Part shown: piece after piece, positions 13,384 through 24,718 of the stretch
Numbering within the stretch: the first letter of the stretch is position 1
Layout: the number at the start of each line of letters is the position of its first letter
Source: Ornithodoros turicata
Taxonomy: Eukaryota; Arthropoda; Arachnida; Ixodida; Argasidae
DNA: 64,000 nucleotides
Assembly: GCF_037126465.1 (NCBI RefSeq)
Contig: NW_026999471.1
Coordinates: 124,001-188,000 of the forward strand
Direction: 5' to 3'
Program-made: the position numbers and the translations under genes
Notes under the pieces: model-generated
Databases searched by the model: none
What the model was told of the DNA's origin: nothing
What the model saw: the letters and a program-made list of their open reading frames with translations, nothing else

Positions 13384-15600
13384 TCTGATCCCTAGCATTT
13401 CCGATGTGGGACGTGTATGGGATGTACCATATGCGGTCCCGCTGAGATGCCCAGTGGACATCCATACAAAGTTTCAACGGGACGTCTTGTCGTTTCGGAC
13501 ATGATGGGAATGCGAGGATATCCTACGGACGATGTGTGTTGTCTGGGAAAGGCTCTATCGCTTAGGCCCAAGAATCCTGCTGCACCAGCTCCTGACCGAA
13601 GACGAGAATGGAGACCCAATCATTACTCTGGAAGATATACACAGGTTCTACGATCGTTTGCTATCAGGGTCGTGCGGAATTAACGACATACAATTCCCAT
13701 CCCGAGCTAAGACTGTAGCTCCTGAAGGCAGTATGGAGCTGGAAGATGGACAGGAAGGGGGGGGTCTGCGCCCGGACCCGATGGCGTTACAGTGGAGAAC
13801 ATCCTAGCCGCGCCACCAAGGATGTTATGCCACATTCTGAATAACTTTTTCTCATTCCGAAAATTGCCTGAGGAACTTAAGCGATCCAAGAGAGTTTTCA
13901 TTCCAAAAAGACAACACCTCCTTCGGCCACCGAGGTGAGGCCTATCACCATGTCCCCGATGCTCTGCCGATTGTATTCCAGAGTCCTGTTACGAAGACTA
14001 TCTTCAGGAAAGTCCTTTCACCCCATACAAGGGGAATTGCAGGACGACCGGGGACGAGTACATACCTATTGGGCCTCCAGGCGTTGATGAAAGCATTGAA
14101 GAAGCGTAAAAAGAGCTTCTACGCTTTTAGTCTCGACGTCCGCAAGGCCTTCGATAGCGTATCCCTCGGTGCCATTGCGGAAGCCATACGGGGCAGGCAA
14201 ATCTCGGAGCATTACGTTGAGGTTGTTGAGGATTTATACAAGGGTTTCTCAACAACGTTTCACTGGAATGGCAAAACGGACGGGAGGAGAGTGCCGGTAC
14301 ACCAGGGCATAAAGCAATGAAAGATGAAAGGCACTGAAAAGGTTAGCCAGCTGTAGGACTCGAACCCACATCCTCAGAACATCAGTTCTCTCATAAAACA
14401 AGGTGATTCCCTCTAACCGTTCCTCTTTAATGCCGTTCCGGACCCCTTGCTCCAGATGGCAAATGCTTCCGGCCTCGAGGTTGAGCTAGATCGGCAACAC
14501 GCAGCTGCGATGGCCTTCGCGGACGACATCATGTTGTTCTCGTCCAGCCTGGAGGACCTAAAAGCACTAATCCGAATGACCGAAAACTATCTCGGACGGA
14601 CCTGTCTGATCCTCAACCCTGTTAAATCCCAGTATTTTGGATGGCGATATAGTGGAATAGCCAAATGGTTCGACTATGATATCCAACCACGGAGCATCGG
14701 GGGCACGGTAGTCAAGCCTCGAGGGAGGGACACGCCAATCACGTACCTCGGCTTGAAGCTATATGTTAATAGACCATCTAGAGTCGAGGACGCCACCGCA
14801 GATCGAATGATCGAACTTATCCGCTCGGCGGATTAAAAACCTTTTCTTTTCAAAAGCTGGAATGTTTGAACCAACTAGTCGTACACAGATACTTCTATCA
14901 AATGGCTAACGTACTGGGACGTACCTGGTCAAGGGGATGCTGCATCTGCCCCACTCGTACACAAGCATACATGTTCATCTGCCAAATCGAGAGGGCGGGC
15001 TTGGAGTGACCAATTTGGAGTGGGTGGCGCCCGCCATACAATACGAGGCGATAGCTAGAATTGCCAGGTCCCCTGACCCCAATTGACCCCTTCATCGATG
15101 CCATCCTGAATGTGGGTCTGCAAGACAACATCCATAGACTTGCGACTCACCTTGGGATCCCTGCTGGCGTAACCGATAAATCCGAGGTGAATGAAGCCCT
15201 GATCACCTTCAGGAAGGAATATTGGAAGAAAAAGAGAGAAGCCTACAACAACAATGGCCTCTTTTCACACCTTAAAGAACCGGTGGGGAATACTTGGCTG
15301 GGTTGTGATTCCCGACTTCTAAAGGACGGGGACAGAATCAAGGCCCTACGTCTCAGAGCTAACTTATTCGCCACCAGGGAATCTATCTAAGAAGCACGCA
15401 GGGACCCCAGGGCCAGAGACTGTCGTCACTGTGGACAAGCGGTAGAAACTGTTTCATATACTACAGGAGTGTGAGCGCGTCCACCTGCCTAGGGTGGCGC
15501 GCAACAACTTCATCCCTAACCAAGTAGCCAGACTGAGAAGGCACCACAACCCGGACGCATCGGTGGAGGAGGAGAAGCTTGTCACCTCAGCTTCAGGCGT
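13384..15600 (+). pseudogene. R2/NeSL-like retrotransposon, family B, 5' part (reverse transcriptase)
   Basis: This is a decayed non-LTR reverse transcriptase with frameshifts. In order I see an APGPDGV motif near 13769, catalytic motif A (SLDVRKAFDSVS) near 14130, the GIKQ end of the motif B region near 14310, and the YXDD-type box as FADD at 14516-14527. A thumb-like region follows (YLGLKLYVN), and near 15417 a CRHCGQ...ETVSY zinc knuckle typical of R2-group elements. A tRNA-like insertion at ~14317-14433 removes part of the palm. The frame is cut at 15600 by a Jockey-like insertion and resumes at 21611. The N-terminal DNA-binding domains are not recognisable. Confidence 0.75.
14317..14433 (-). 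mobile_element. tRNA-derived SINE fragment
   Basis: Read on the minus strand, this segment has tRNA-like features: an internal-promoter B box GGTTCGAGTCC and a preceding anticodon-arm-like region, followed by AGCTGGCTAACC. It interrupts the family B reverse transcriptase. The fold is too irregular for a functional tRNA gene, so I read it as a truncated tRNA-derived SINE. Confidence 0.55.
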
Positions 15601-15831
15601 ATGTATGTATGTAGTCGGAGGCTTTTTGGCGCAAGGGCTATTTAGGCCAAAGAGCGCCAAGTTACTGATGAAAAAAATTCATGGATTATGTAATGAGTGA
15701 TTTGTTGAAAATTAGGAAGACATTAAAATGTTTGCATATATGTAAAACTTATCTGTAAAGGTGTCTTGTGAACAGTAAAATACCAATGACGACTAAAATC
15801 CTTATATACTCTGTAAGATCGTGATACAATC

Positions 15832-16942
15832 TCAAAACCTTAAAACATTCATGTGAGGTACTATGGGCTCATTGCCAAGCAAAAGCGAGGGATCAAATGG
15901 TATGCAATACCGATAGAATGGTGAAAAGTGGGTCAAACGATACTGCTCATATACTGGGCATGCTATTAAAGAGTGAATTACTGTTAGAGGCTCCTGACAG
16001 CATTGGCACTCTGGCTGTGGTTGCCCAACAAGTAGGTGCTGGTGTGTTAGGTGTGTGTGCCCTATTCTTAGTCTGGAAAGTGCGACTTCAAAGAAGTGAA
16101 TTCGGTGGTAGGACCTCTCCCACTCTTTAATTACTGGGTTTACCAAATGCAACTTGTTACTAAGTTTTGTATTCCATGTCAGCTGCCACTGTGATACAAG
16201 AGCCTTTCTTAGAGCTGGCCTGTAGTCCTGAGAGGGAATTCGGCATAGTATGCGGACGAGACAGTGATGCAGCCTTTGCTGCAGCATCAGGTAGGTCATT
16301 TCCAGCAATCCCTACGTGGCTGGGGACCCAGCAAAAGTGTATGACATGCACTTTTTCAGAGAGTTTGTGAAGGCGTACAATTAGATTATGGAAAAGAGCA
16401 TTTTTAGTTTGCTCTTTTGTTTTCATCACCATCATTAGACTCCTTGAATCAGTGCAAATTAGTTTTCTTTTTGTTTTCGCTCAATATTCTATCGAGTGCT
16501 AAAAAGACCCCATATATCTCGGCCGTATAGACACTTGCTCTTGGGTTAAGGCTAAGGTGCTGCACATCACCCACTTCATTGACGGCTGCAGCTGCTACCC
16601 CGTTTGATGACTTAGAGCCATCCGTGTAAAATGCAGCCGTGTAAATGCATGTTTTATTCTCAAGAGCTCCTGTTTTACAACAATTGAAGGGGTAGATTTA
16701 TTATTGTACTTTTCTAACTTGAAATTGCATAGAATTTCTTTCTTCCTCCATGGCACAATCTCATTTTCAGGAAGAATTATATGTTCTTTTATAAGCTCAA
16801 CTCCACACTCTTGCGCAAACTCTTTTCCACGAATTGGAAAACTTGGAATGTACCTTGGCTTGTTTTCAAATAATCTATTCATGTGATCATTTTCCAAAAT
16901 ACCTTGACAAGGGTAGTCTTGAAGTGAGACAGTTTTTGCCAT
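15832..16942 (-). pseudogene. Jockey-like ORF2, RNase H and C-terminal part
   Basis: The minus-strand frames encode a degraded RNase H domain. The clearest piece is WVPSHVGIAGNDLPDAA, matching the SHVGISGN motif of the intact copy. A C-terminal segment contains a CQCCQEPLTVIHSLIACP zinc-knuckle-like motif. The reading continues into FYRYCIPFDPSLLLG, which the 'intact' copy at 51119 has lost by frameshift. The frames at 15832-16308, 16160-16435 and 16595-16942 are mutually out of phase. Confidence 0.75.
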
Positions 16943-17119
16943 TCCTCCTAAACATTAGAGATGGCTCAACTGCGTCGACATACAAACCCTGTATTGGGGA
17001 CGTACGGTATGCACCTGTTGCAAGTCTTAAGGCTGAGTGATGAACAGAGTCAAGAGATTTCAGTGTGGACGATCGGGCAGACCCATAGACTATGCATCCG
17101 TAGTCTATCTTTGAACATA

Positions 17120-18321
17120 TCAGTGATCTTCAGTATCAGTATCAGTGATCAGTGATGACACACGTAAGAGACATTTCCTGTCTGCACCCCATGTTTTGTG
17201 TGAAATAACTTTAAGGATATTTGATGCCTTCCGTGCACGCAACTTTAGTTTCTGAATATGGACCCCGAATGTGAGTTTGGAATCAAATGTTAAACCAAGG
17301 AACTTGTATTCTGTTTTCAGTGGAATAGCTTCCCCGCTAAGGAGCAGGTTGGGTTGTGGAGGCAGGCCGATGAAAACAGACGCAAGCAGATTTCTCAGAA
17401 GAAAACCTAAAACCATTCTCATCGTCCCATTTGGTAAGGCGATTAATGGCTACCTGCATTTGGCGTTCACATATAGCAAGGTTGCACGAGCGAAAGCTTA
17501 TTTGCAGATCATCTACATATAATAAATATTGAACTGTAGGCGGGATAACGCGAGCAACGTAATTGATTTTCAGGACAAAAAGCGTAACGCTCTCGACACT
17601 GCCTTGAGGGACTCCGTTTTTCTGTACAAGCAGATCCGACAATGTCTTTCCGAGGCGGACTCGGAAAGTTCGGTTAGAAAGAAAGTCTTGAATGCAATGG
17701 TACATATTTCCTCTGATACGGCAATTTACGAGGTAAAAGTCCATATATCCGTGTGGTGTCATAAGCCTTCATTAGGTCACAGAAATAAGCAATACTGATT
17801 CTTAACGTGGGCCTCCATTCATCTAGGCCCAACATGTTTCTAGACGATCAAGTGTGGATCGGCTACGACGAAACCCACACTGAAAGCGCTCTAGCTTTTT
17901 ATTACTTTCAAGAAGATGGACCGAACGGTTATTAATAAGCCGCTGAAATGTTTTACAAAGGCAGCTCGTCAGAGTAATGGGCCGATAACTTTCCGCACGG
18001 CACGGGTCTTTGCCGTGTTTCTGAATCGGAATTACAGTTGCCATTTTCCAATCCTTAGGGATTTTGCACTCTGTCCAGATCCTATTGAAGAATGACAACA
18101 GGGCCTGCAGTGAAGGAGGTGGTAGCTTTTGTATAATCTTATATACTCTCAGGCCCTACAGCTGTTGCTTTACAGCTCGGCAATACCTTCTCAAGCTCCC
18201 ACATCGTAAAGTCGCAGTTATATTCTTCTTTTGTCTTTGAACTTGATAGCCTATTTTGTTCAGCTTTTTCTTTGTGTTTTAAGAATTTACTTGTGTACCC
18301 AGCAGAACGGGACACTTTCAA
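17120..18321 (-). pseudogene. Jockey-like ORF2, reverse transcriptase part
   Basis: Frames on the minus strand contain the fingers motif YRPITLTSCLCKTF, then QCGFRRSRST, the motif B region NGVPQGSVESVTLF, and the catalytic box YVDD (LLYVDDLQIS). All align with the reverse transcriptase of the copy at 47421-51119. The motif A region is damaged, and several frameshifts separate 18098, 17762 and 17422. Confidence 0.8.
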
Positions 18322-18352
18322 AAAATGTTCACCTAATAGATCTGCCTGATCG

Positions 18353-19466
18353 TTAAGGGACGTTATTTGGATTACTCGGAGGAAGAAGTGGAATTGTAAA
18401 TGCCCTGTGCTCTCCGTCCATTTTTCTGATTTTTTCCCAAACAGCTTTTGCTGGTGTTTGGCTGTTTATTCCACTAGCAAACCCTTGCCATGATTTTCGC
18501 CTGGCTTGTTTTCTAGTGTAACGGGCCTTCGCTTTTGATCTTTTAAACGCAATCAGATTTTCTGTTGTGGGAGCGCGCTTGAAAGAGTTCGAGGCTTTGT
18601 TCTGTGCCTGACGTGTTTTGCGGCACTCTTCATTCCACCATGGTTTGGGATTTTTACGTAGTCGTCCACTGGACCGAGGGATCGCTTTTGATGGTGCATG
18701 TATTATTGAGTGTGTAATCGCTTCATTTTCATCATCTACGGATAAATGCATCATATGTTCATGATCGATTGTTGCCAGTCCTCTGTATGTGTCCCAATTT
18801 GCGTGTTCCAGTTTCAATCGAGGGGGACGTACCTCCAGCGTTGGTGGATCGTGTTTCTATAAGAATGGGAAAGTGGTTACTCCCATACAGATTCTGAATT
18901 GCAGACCAGGTGTAGTACAACGACATTCCTGAGGAAGTTAAAGACAAGTCAATGCATGAGAATGTTTTATGTGTACTGTTATAATATGTGGGGTCATCAT
19001 TGTTCAAGATAGTGATGTTCGTGGTGATAGTGACGTTCCAATACTTCCTTAATTAATTTGCCATGTGCATCTCTTCTTTCACTGCCCCAGAGAGGGCGGT
19101 GAGCATTTAGGTCTCCCAGAATAAAGAATGGCTCTGGTATGGCTTGATAAGGTCTAGAAAATCGCCTCGTGTTGGATTGCTGCTTTGAGGTGTGTAAAGA
19201 GAGACTAGAGTTGTCAGATTTTTCAATTGTGCCCTTACAGCTACCGCTTCCAAAGATGTATTTAGAAATATTTCTTTTACGATTACACCAGAGTTACCCA
19301 CAATTGCAACACCCCCTCCGGTGATGCCTATACGGTCCTTACGGTAGACTGTGTGATGCTTAAATAGTTTTGTGTGTTTGTTCAACATAGTTTCCTGCAG
19401 GCAGGTGATATAGCCTATGCCTATCCAGTAGGGCACAAATATCATCATAGTTTTGAGCAGCGCCAC
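18353..19466 (-). pseudogene. Jockey-like ORF2, apurinic-type endonuclease part
   Basis: Recognisable pieces are CLQET, YRKDRIGITGGGVAIV and a degraded CIDLSL...NHFP end, as in the exonuclease-endonuclease-phosphatase fold used by Jockey-group LINEs for target cleavage. The N-terminal part of the domain is missing. The gag reading frame fuses to this region around 19460-19500, so a deletion of roughly 600 bp relative to the intact element removed the gag C-terminus and the endonuclease start. Confidence 0.75.
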
Positions 19467-19479
19467 AGCAGTTCTGCTC

Positions 19480-20270
19480 AGTCTTGATTCGAATTATCTG
19501 TTTTTCGTATTTCCAACGGAGACATGACCTTGAGTACACCGGATGGTTTCCCTCACAGTTTGCACAATGGAACTCGTTACTACAGCTTTCCGGAGTATGG
19601 TCTTTTCCGGCACATTTTGGGCGAACGAGATTCCCGCGGCGGACTTGTGAACTGTGCCCAAAGCGCTGACATTTAAAGCAGCGCTTTCGGTTTGGAACGT
19701 ACGGTCTCACGTTACAGTTAAGATAACCGGCTTTGACACGACACTTGAGGGTAGTGAATGAAGCTTGAATGAGAGTACAATGTGTTTAGTTTGGATCTCT
19801 TTACCATATCTCCTTATGACTATTCTTTTTGCTCTCACAACTTCCTGATCTTTCATGCCCTCTTCAATTTCTGATTCCGAACAGGAAAGCAGTTCCTCCT
19901 CTGATATTATGCCCTTTACAATATTGAGTGTACGATGTGTACTGATTGTTACTGGTGTGTCTCCTATCTCTTTCAGTGACTGAAGGATATGCTTTGCTAC
20001 TTTGTGTGTACTTCCACTTGGATGGAACCTGAGCTCAATTTCTTTGCTTGATATGATTTGCCCAATTACCTGTTAAAGAGCTTTTGCAACGAGAAATGGT
20101 GACACTTTTTCCAAGGACGTGTTTTCATCATTTGGCTGAACAATCAAAAACTTGGGGAACCAGGGTTCTGGCGATAAGTCAGTGATATTCAGTGTTTTCG
20201 CTCGGTGCGGCTCCTTTTCACGCGCTGATCAGATTTATTCGATTGTGACGTTTCCATAAAACAGTGTCAA
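19480..20270 (-). pseudogene. Jockey-like ORF1 (gag with CCHC knuckles)
   Basis: The frame at 19707-19500 shows RPYVPNRKRCFKCQRFGH followed by degraded CCHC knuckles; the second is damaged (CAGKDHTPESC). Upstream frames down from 20270 match the N-terminal part of the intact gag (SPEPWFPKFL and HRTLNIVKGIISE). Gag would bind element RNA in the ribonucleoprotein particle. This copy is interrupted by stops. Confidence 0.75.
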
Positions 20271-20360
20271 GATTCAGTGCAGTAGGGGTGTCGCAAACCA
20301 CCGAGCCTAACCATGGGAACGTGTCCCGCACACTAACACGTAGCTCTGCACTATACCCTA

Positions 20361-21262
20361 GTGCCCAGTCATACCGGCATGCACGGAAACACCCGCGCAG
20401 ACGCCTTAGCACGTCGGGCACATGGGGACGGAACCTCCAATAACTGTCTCCTACCATTGTCAGCCTCATCGTGTCGGTTACAGACACAGCGACTCCGTCA
20501 TAACGGCACTCGGCAGTTTCAAGAGGACGCTGTCCGACTGAACGACCATCTCCGGTCTATCGACCTGGCGATGGATTTCGTTGCCACACACCACTGCTCG
20601 CGTCAAGAAACGTCCATTCTACACCGACTACGCCTTAATGCCGCCAGGACACCTCTACTTCTCTGTAAAATGGGTCTTCTCCAGTCGCCCAAATGCCCCA
20701 CTTGCGATATTGAAGCTGACGTTCCACACCTTCTCCTCGACTGTCACAGATTCGACACCCCTCGAGCCACGCTGAGACGACGCCTACTCGAGCTGCGTTG
20801 CACGGACTTTTCTCTGGCCACTCTGCTCGGCCCAGTACGAGATCACACACAGCGGTCTGTGACCAAAGCAGTTGTGACTTTCTTGAGAGATTCAGGTCTT
20901 ATGAGCAGCCTGTGAACTCAGTCGTGCAATCTCATTCTTCTGTGCCCCACTCTCACCCTCAACGCATTAACCTCATGCTTTCCTTTTAAAGTCATCTTTT
21001 GTGATCTATCTCATCATTCTTTCACCGTTTGTTAGTCATCTTTTTTTTGTCATCTTTGTCTTTAATCTACCTCATCCTTCTTTCACCATTTGTGAGTTTA
21101 TCCTTTATTTCCTAATTCTTTTTCTTTTTATTTATTTCCTATTTCTTAATTTTCTTTATTCATTTATTTCTTATTCCTTCCTATTTCTTTCTTTCTTTAA
21201 TTCTTTTCTTTTCTTTTTATTTATTTATTATTTCTTAGGTTTATTTATTTATTTATTTCTGG
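20361..21262 (+). mobile_element. 3' fragment of another RNase H-bearing LINE
   Basis: An open frame of 184 codons (20361-20915) begins inside an RNase H domain, with VPSHTGMHGNTRADALA as its final motif. It ends with a CPTCDIEADVPHLLLDC zinc-knuckle-like motif. The 3' untranslated part is strongly T-rich and ends in (TTTA)n near 21262. It lies within the 5' UTR of the minus-strand Jockey-like element. The clade is uncertain (I/Jockey group). Confidence 0.65.
20916..21262. repeat. Pyrimidine-rich/TTTA low-complexity tract
   Basis: This stretch is almost entirely T with interspersed C and A, ending in repeated TTTA. It is probably the 3' UTR and tail of the LINE fragment before it. The open frame through it (21001-21267) is a low-complexity artefact. 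Confidence 0.6.
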
Positions 21263-21305
21263 AATAGCTCCCCTTCTGGAAGCTACTGCAAAAAACCTCT
21301 CCCGG

Positions 21306-21598
21306 TAGATGGCGACTAGGCTGAATAGTCCTGGCCGGGGGCCTTCCAGTATGGGAAGCACCCGTCTATGGGAAGCGGGGGCCAAAGTGGTGTGTTGCTT
21401 TCCAAGAGGAGCCCCGAAGGGTAACAAAAAATCCTCTGGGTCCACCCAACCACCAGGATCCCCCTTTCCCCAGACACGGGACAGCCACGCACAGCTATAC
21501 GTGGGGCTCTCCCTCCTGCGGCGACCCAACCGTGAGTGCAGGAGGGGGCTACTGCGGCAGCTGCCGTGCGATGGGGACGCCAGGTTCCCGACGCCGGG
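21306..21598 (-). other. 5' UTR of the minus-strand Jockey-like element
   Basis: This is the reverse complement of 45649-45930, the 5' end of the near-intact copy, and begins at CCCGGCGTCGGGAAC (21598 leftward). The match shows that both elements are full length at the 5' end. It defines the family's start. Confidence 0.75.
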
Positions 21599-21610
21599 AG
21601 CCACAGGCGT

Positions 21611-22174
21611 CAGATTAAAGCCTGACCTCATTGTTACACGTGGCGATGAGGTGGTTGTGTTAGACGTAGCAATCGCCTGGACGCCAGCCCACCGACCCTC
21701 TCAGATATAAATCAAGCCAAGGTCGCGAAGTGTACATGTCTTGCCCAAACCTACCCCGACAAACACTTCTCTGTTGCCGGTTTGTCCTTCCCGGCGCGGG
21801 GTGGTACATGCGCCGGTCCACGCAGAGCGCTACGCGACCTTGGTCACACTAAAGGGGACACTTCTTGGCTTGCCGCCAAAGTGCTGGTGGGCAGCCATCT
21901 GCCTTACGAGATTTAATCGCATGGTCTAGAATACCTCAGGTTTTATGGAGCGTAGGCGTTTTCTCTTTTTCTTTTATTGCGACCTTACCATCTTGGTGGT
22001 TGAGTTTGTTTTTATCTCTTTTTTTCACTTTTATTTGATTTTATAAAAGTGGCTGCGTTGGGTCCTGTGGCCGTTAGGCTGACTTCGACTAGTTCGAGGT
22101 CTGGACCCAAGGACACCCACTTTTGGTCGCCCCCCTTAATATTTTACCCCATTAGTTGGAGAAATTGCACGTAT
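21611..22174 (+). pseudogene. R2/NeSL-like family B, 3' part (restriction-like endonuclease and 3' UTR)
   Basis: Reading resumes after the Jockey-like insertion with LKPDLIVTRGDEVVVLDV, the PD...D core of the restriction-like endonuclease of R2-group elements. Joined to the sequence ending at 15600, the frame is continuous (EEEKLVTSASG before, VRLKPDL after). A GLSFPARGWY-like stretch follows with frameshifts. The rest (~21930-22174) is a 3' UTR ending directly at the satellite unit at 22175. Confidence 0.75.
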
Positions 22175-22280
22175 TAGCTAAATGACACAAGTGACAACCA
22201 AGTGTCATACCAACCATGTTTTTGAAATGAAATGCATTCAAAACTGAGTGATAGGCGGCAATAAGGATAATCTGCTTTAT
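22175..22280 (+). repeat. 107-bp satellite unit S1
   Basis: The unit begins TAGCTAAATGACAC and ends ...AATCTGCTTTA. Its core GTTTTTGAA and TTCAAAAC-like words form a hairpin in most units. It lies between the family B 3' end and the 5' region of copy 2. AATCTGCTTTT is repeated just after it, at the junction. Confidence 0.8.
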
Positions 22281-22993
22281 AATCTGCTTTTGGGTTAGAA
22301 CTACAAGCTGAGTGGATGCGCAACACATAGCATCTCCTTAGGAAGTGGTCAACTCCACATTCTCGTGGTGCAACCTGATAACATTCGCTCTTCGCAAACG
22401 TTGGGGACGAACGGTGCTGTGACCCACCACCCGCTCCTCTGGGGTTGCCGCCCCCAGAAGAGCTAAAATACTGCCATGTACAAAGAACCAAAGAATACAA
22501 AGAGTAAGCCGGCGCCGTGCGCCGTTGGCTCCTGGTGCTAACCTGCAGCCCTCTAGCTCTCCGGTAACCGGCCAAGATCCAGCTCCTCCGCCACCTTAGC
22601 CACCTCCTCCGCCACCTGCGGAAGAGCCTTTGCCTCATCGAAGGGCCTCAAGATCCACGCTTCTTTGGAGAAGCACGCCCTGTCAGACCTACAGGCGCCG
22701 AGTTCTGATGCTGCTGCGCCGAGTCCTGTTCCTGATTTGTTGGCGCAAAGCTCATTTTCTGTGTCTACCTTCAGTCCGGTACCAGTTCCAGAGGTGTCAA
22801 GCTCTTCTGCCGCCGCCTCTGCCAGTCCAGGCGTCATTCCAGGCGACGTCTCTACATTGTGACTTGGGGGTCCTTCCCAGACATCAGGGACCTCATTTTG
22901 TGGACCATCTACGTCGTCAGCTCCTGTCCCAACTCACCATCGCTGTGCCCACTGTGATGCAGTCTTCACTACTAAGAATGGACTGAGTCTCCA

Positions 22994-23914
22994 GTGCATG
23001 TCCCGTCGCCCTGGGCAATACCACTCCAACGAGTCCGTACACGTTGGTCAGACGAGGAAGACCTTCTACTCGCACGTGAGGAAGCCGGGTTGAGAAGAGG
23101 ACCTGTGCAACCTCGCTCGCTGAATGCGGAGCTGCACGCGCTCTTCCCTGGGCGCTCCTTTGACGCTATCAAGTCACATCGACGCGGTGCAGCCTACAAG
23201 GAGCGGGTTCAGAGTCTACTGGCTTCTTCTGCCACTCCAATCATCCCCGAAGACAGCGATCAAGATAGTCCTGGAGTTCCTCCTCCCTCTCCTGTGGTGG
23301 ATGTACAAGCACAGCAGTCCAGGCGTCAGGCCATTTTACGGGAGGTTGAGAAGTTAACAAGTCGTACGACTCCGACGACCTTCCAAGCGGACCGTCTTTA
23401 TGACATAGCTAACCATGCCATTCGGGGCGCTGACATCGCTCAACATCTGAACAACTATATCCGTGATGTCTTCGTTTCCTCTGCGCCACCGGTCTATGAT
23501 AACAGGGCAGGACCTGGCCCTTCACTTGCGGGAGGGGACGACCAGCGTCGCCAACATACCCGCCCGGTAAGTCAGCGGAAGCAGAAGAGGGCGCTTTATG
23601 CGAGGACTCAAGAACTGTTCCATCGACGTCAGTCAGACTGTGCCAGGGGCATCCTTGATGGTTACATTTCTGCAGTCGAGGATGGCCCTGCCTTTTTGGA
23701 TGCCTTGGAGGAGATATTCACCGGGCTCCCGCCACCACCTATTCCTGGGTCACGTCCTACAGCTGCAACAAAGGTCCACCCGTTCTACGTCATTACAGCA
23801 CAGGACGTCAAGACTAACATGCCCCCCTGGGCTCCGCGGCTGAACCCGACAGGTTCTCTTCGAGATGCCTACGCTCCGTTCCATCAGTTGTCCTCAGGGT
23901 CCTCCTCAATCTGA
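22994..23914 (+). pseudogene. R2-like copy 2: Myb domain and linker
   Basis: This 306-codon frame carries the Myb-like DNA-binding segment (RTRWSDEEDLLLAREE...SFDAIKSHRR). The conserved linker follows (ADRLYDIANHAIRGADIA; RRQSDCARGILDGYISAVED), then ITAQDVKTNM, the lead-in to the reverse transcriptase. The first zinc finger lies in another frame near 22645 (GLKIHASLEKH). The second, near 22945, has lost a histidine (GLSLQ). A frameshift at ~23840-23915 disconnects this frame from the reverse transcriptase. Confidence 0.8.
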
Positions 23915-23916
23915 TA

Positions 23917-24514
23917 ATGCTGCAGTCCAGGATCACTACTTCCTTACGCAATGCAAGTACGGTCTTCGTTCTAAAGAAACCGGACGCTAAGGACCCTGGG
24001 GATTTTCGACCCATCACAGTGGCATCCGTGGTCCTGCGCTTGTTCCATCGCATCCTGACGAGGAGGTTGTCATCGCACCTCAAGTTCAACTATCGTCAAA
24101 GCGCATTTCTTCCGGTGGACGGCTGGGCGGAGAATGTCATGCTTCTAACGACGGCTTTGGCTGAAGCACGGATGGGGAAGAAGTCTCTCTACCTGGTGGT
24201 GGTGGATCTGACGAAGGCCTTCAATAACGGCTCGAGGGCTGCCATCTGCGACGCGGCTAGAGCTGCTGCGCTGGCCGAGGACTTTCTTGGATACCTTGAA
24301 GATCTGTATGACGATGCTCCTACCCTACTAAGTGCTGGGGGTGCCCAGCGACTGGTACGACCCACGACCGATGTTCGGCAAGGGGACCCTTTGTCCCCAG
24401 TCCTCTTCAACCTCGTCCTCGACGGCTACCTATCAGCGGTGGCGCCCAGCGTGGGCTTTGGCGTGGTGGGGGGATCCCTCGACGTTATGGCCTTCGCCGA
24501 TGATTTGCTTTCGG
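23917..24514 (+). pseudogene. R2-like copy 2: reverse transcriptase
   Basis: The frame shows DFRPITVASVVLRLFHRIL, the AFLPVDGWAEN motif, motif A VVDLTKAF, motif B VRQGDPLSPVLFNLVLD, and motif C FADDL. These are characteristic of R2-clade target-primed reverse transcriptases. It is truncated right after motif C by the satellite, so it cannot make a working enzyme. Confidence 0.85.
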
Positions 24515-24718
24515 TAACTAAATGACACAAATGACGACCAAGTATCATACAAACCATGTTTTTGAAATATAGCCCACTCAAAAACGAGTGATTGGCGGCA
24601 GTAAGAATAATCTGCTTTCGGTAGCTAAATGACACAAATGACGACCAAGTATCATACCCACCATGTTTTTGAAATACAGTTCATTCAAAAACGAGTGATA
24701 GGCGGCAGTAAGGATAAT
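24515..24718 (+). repeat. Two tandem satellite units S2 and S3
   Basis: S2 (24515-24621) is exactly 107 bp and joins S3 (24622-24718) through CTTTCGG|TAGCTAAATG. This is one of the uninterrupted unit-to-unit junctions that reveal the empty target site. S3 ends at AAGGATAATGTG, followed by a T/G homopolymer run. Confidence 0.85.

Larger units (their letters stand above)
15601..21598 (-). mobile_element. Degenerate Jockey-like LINE inserted in family B element
   Basis: The element runs right to left: 5' end at 21598, gag near 20270-19480, endonuclease 19466-18760, reverse transcriptase 18321-17120, RNase H 16942-15832, and 3' end at 15601 with a CATACATACAT-type tail. It is flanked by a 12-bp target duplication, AGCTTCAGGCGT (15589-15600) and AGCCACAGGCGT (21599-21610), matching at 10 of 12 bases. 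It is homologous along its length to the near-intact copy at 45649-51394. Many stops and frameshifts, and a deletion fusing gag to the endonuclease, make it a fossil. A fragment of another LINE (20361-21262) sits in its 5' UTR. Confidence 0.85.
22281..24514 (+). mobile_element. R2-like copy 2 (family A, 3' truncated)
   Basis: The copy starts in the 5' UTR (conserved block near 22310-22480), runs through the N-terminal zinc-finger and Myb regions and the reverse transcriptase, and stops abruptly after the FADDL catalytic box at ~24509. There the sequence switches to the satellite end CTTTCGG and unit S2. The thumb, zinc knuckle and endonuclease are missing. The break fell at a shared GATTTG/CTTT-like microhomology. 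Confidence 0.8.

Noticed and set aside
14341..14424. A functional tRNA gene on the minus strand
   Set aside because: Only the B box and part of the arm are good. The rest does not fold as a tRNA and it sits inside a dead retrotransposon, so a SINE fragment is more likely.
21001..21267. An 88-codon membrane-protein-like frame
   Set aside because: It is a translated T-rich low-complexity tract at the end of a LINE fragment.
24515..24718. Reading the 107-bp unit as the 3' UTR of the R2-like elements
   Set aside because: Units also occur in direct tandem, families with unrelated 3' UTRs share them, and A-rich tails fall before the unit. I keep this as the main alternative to be tested.
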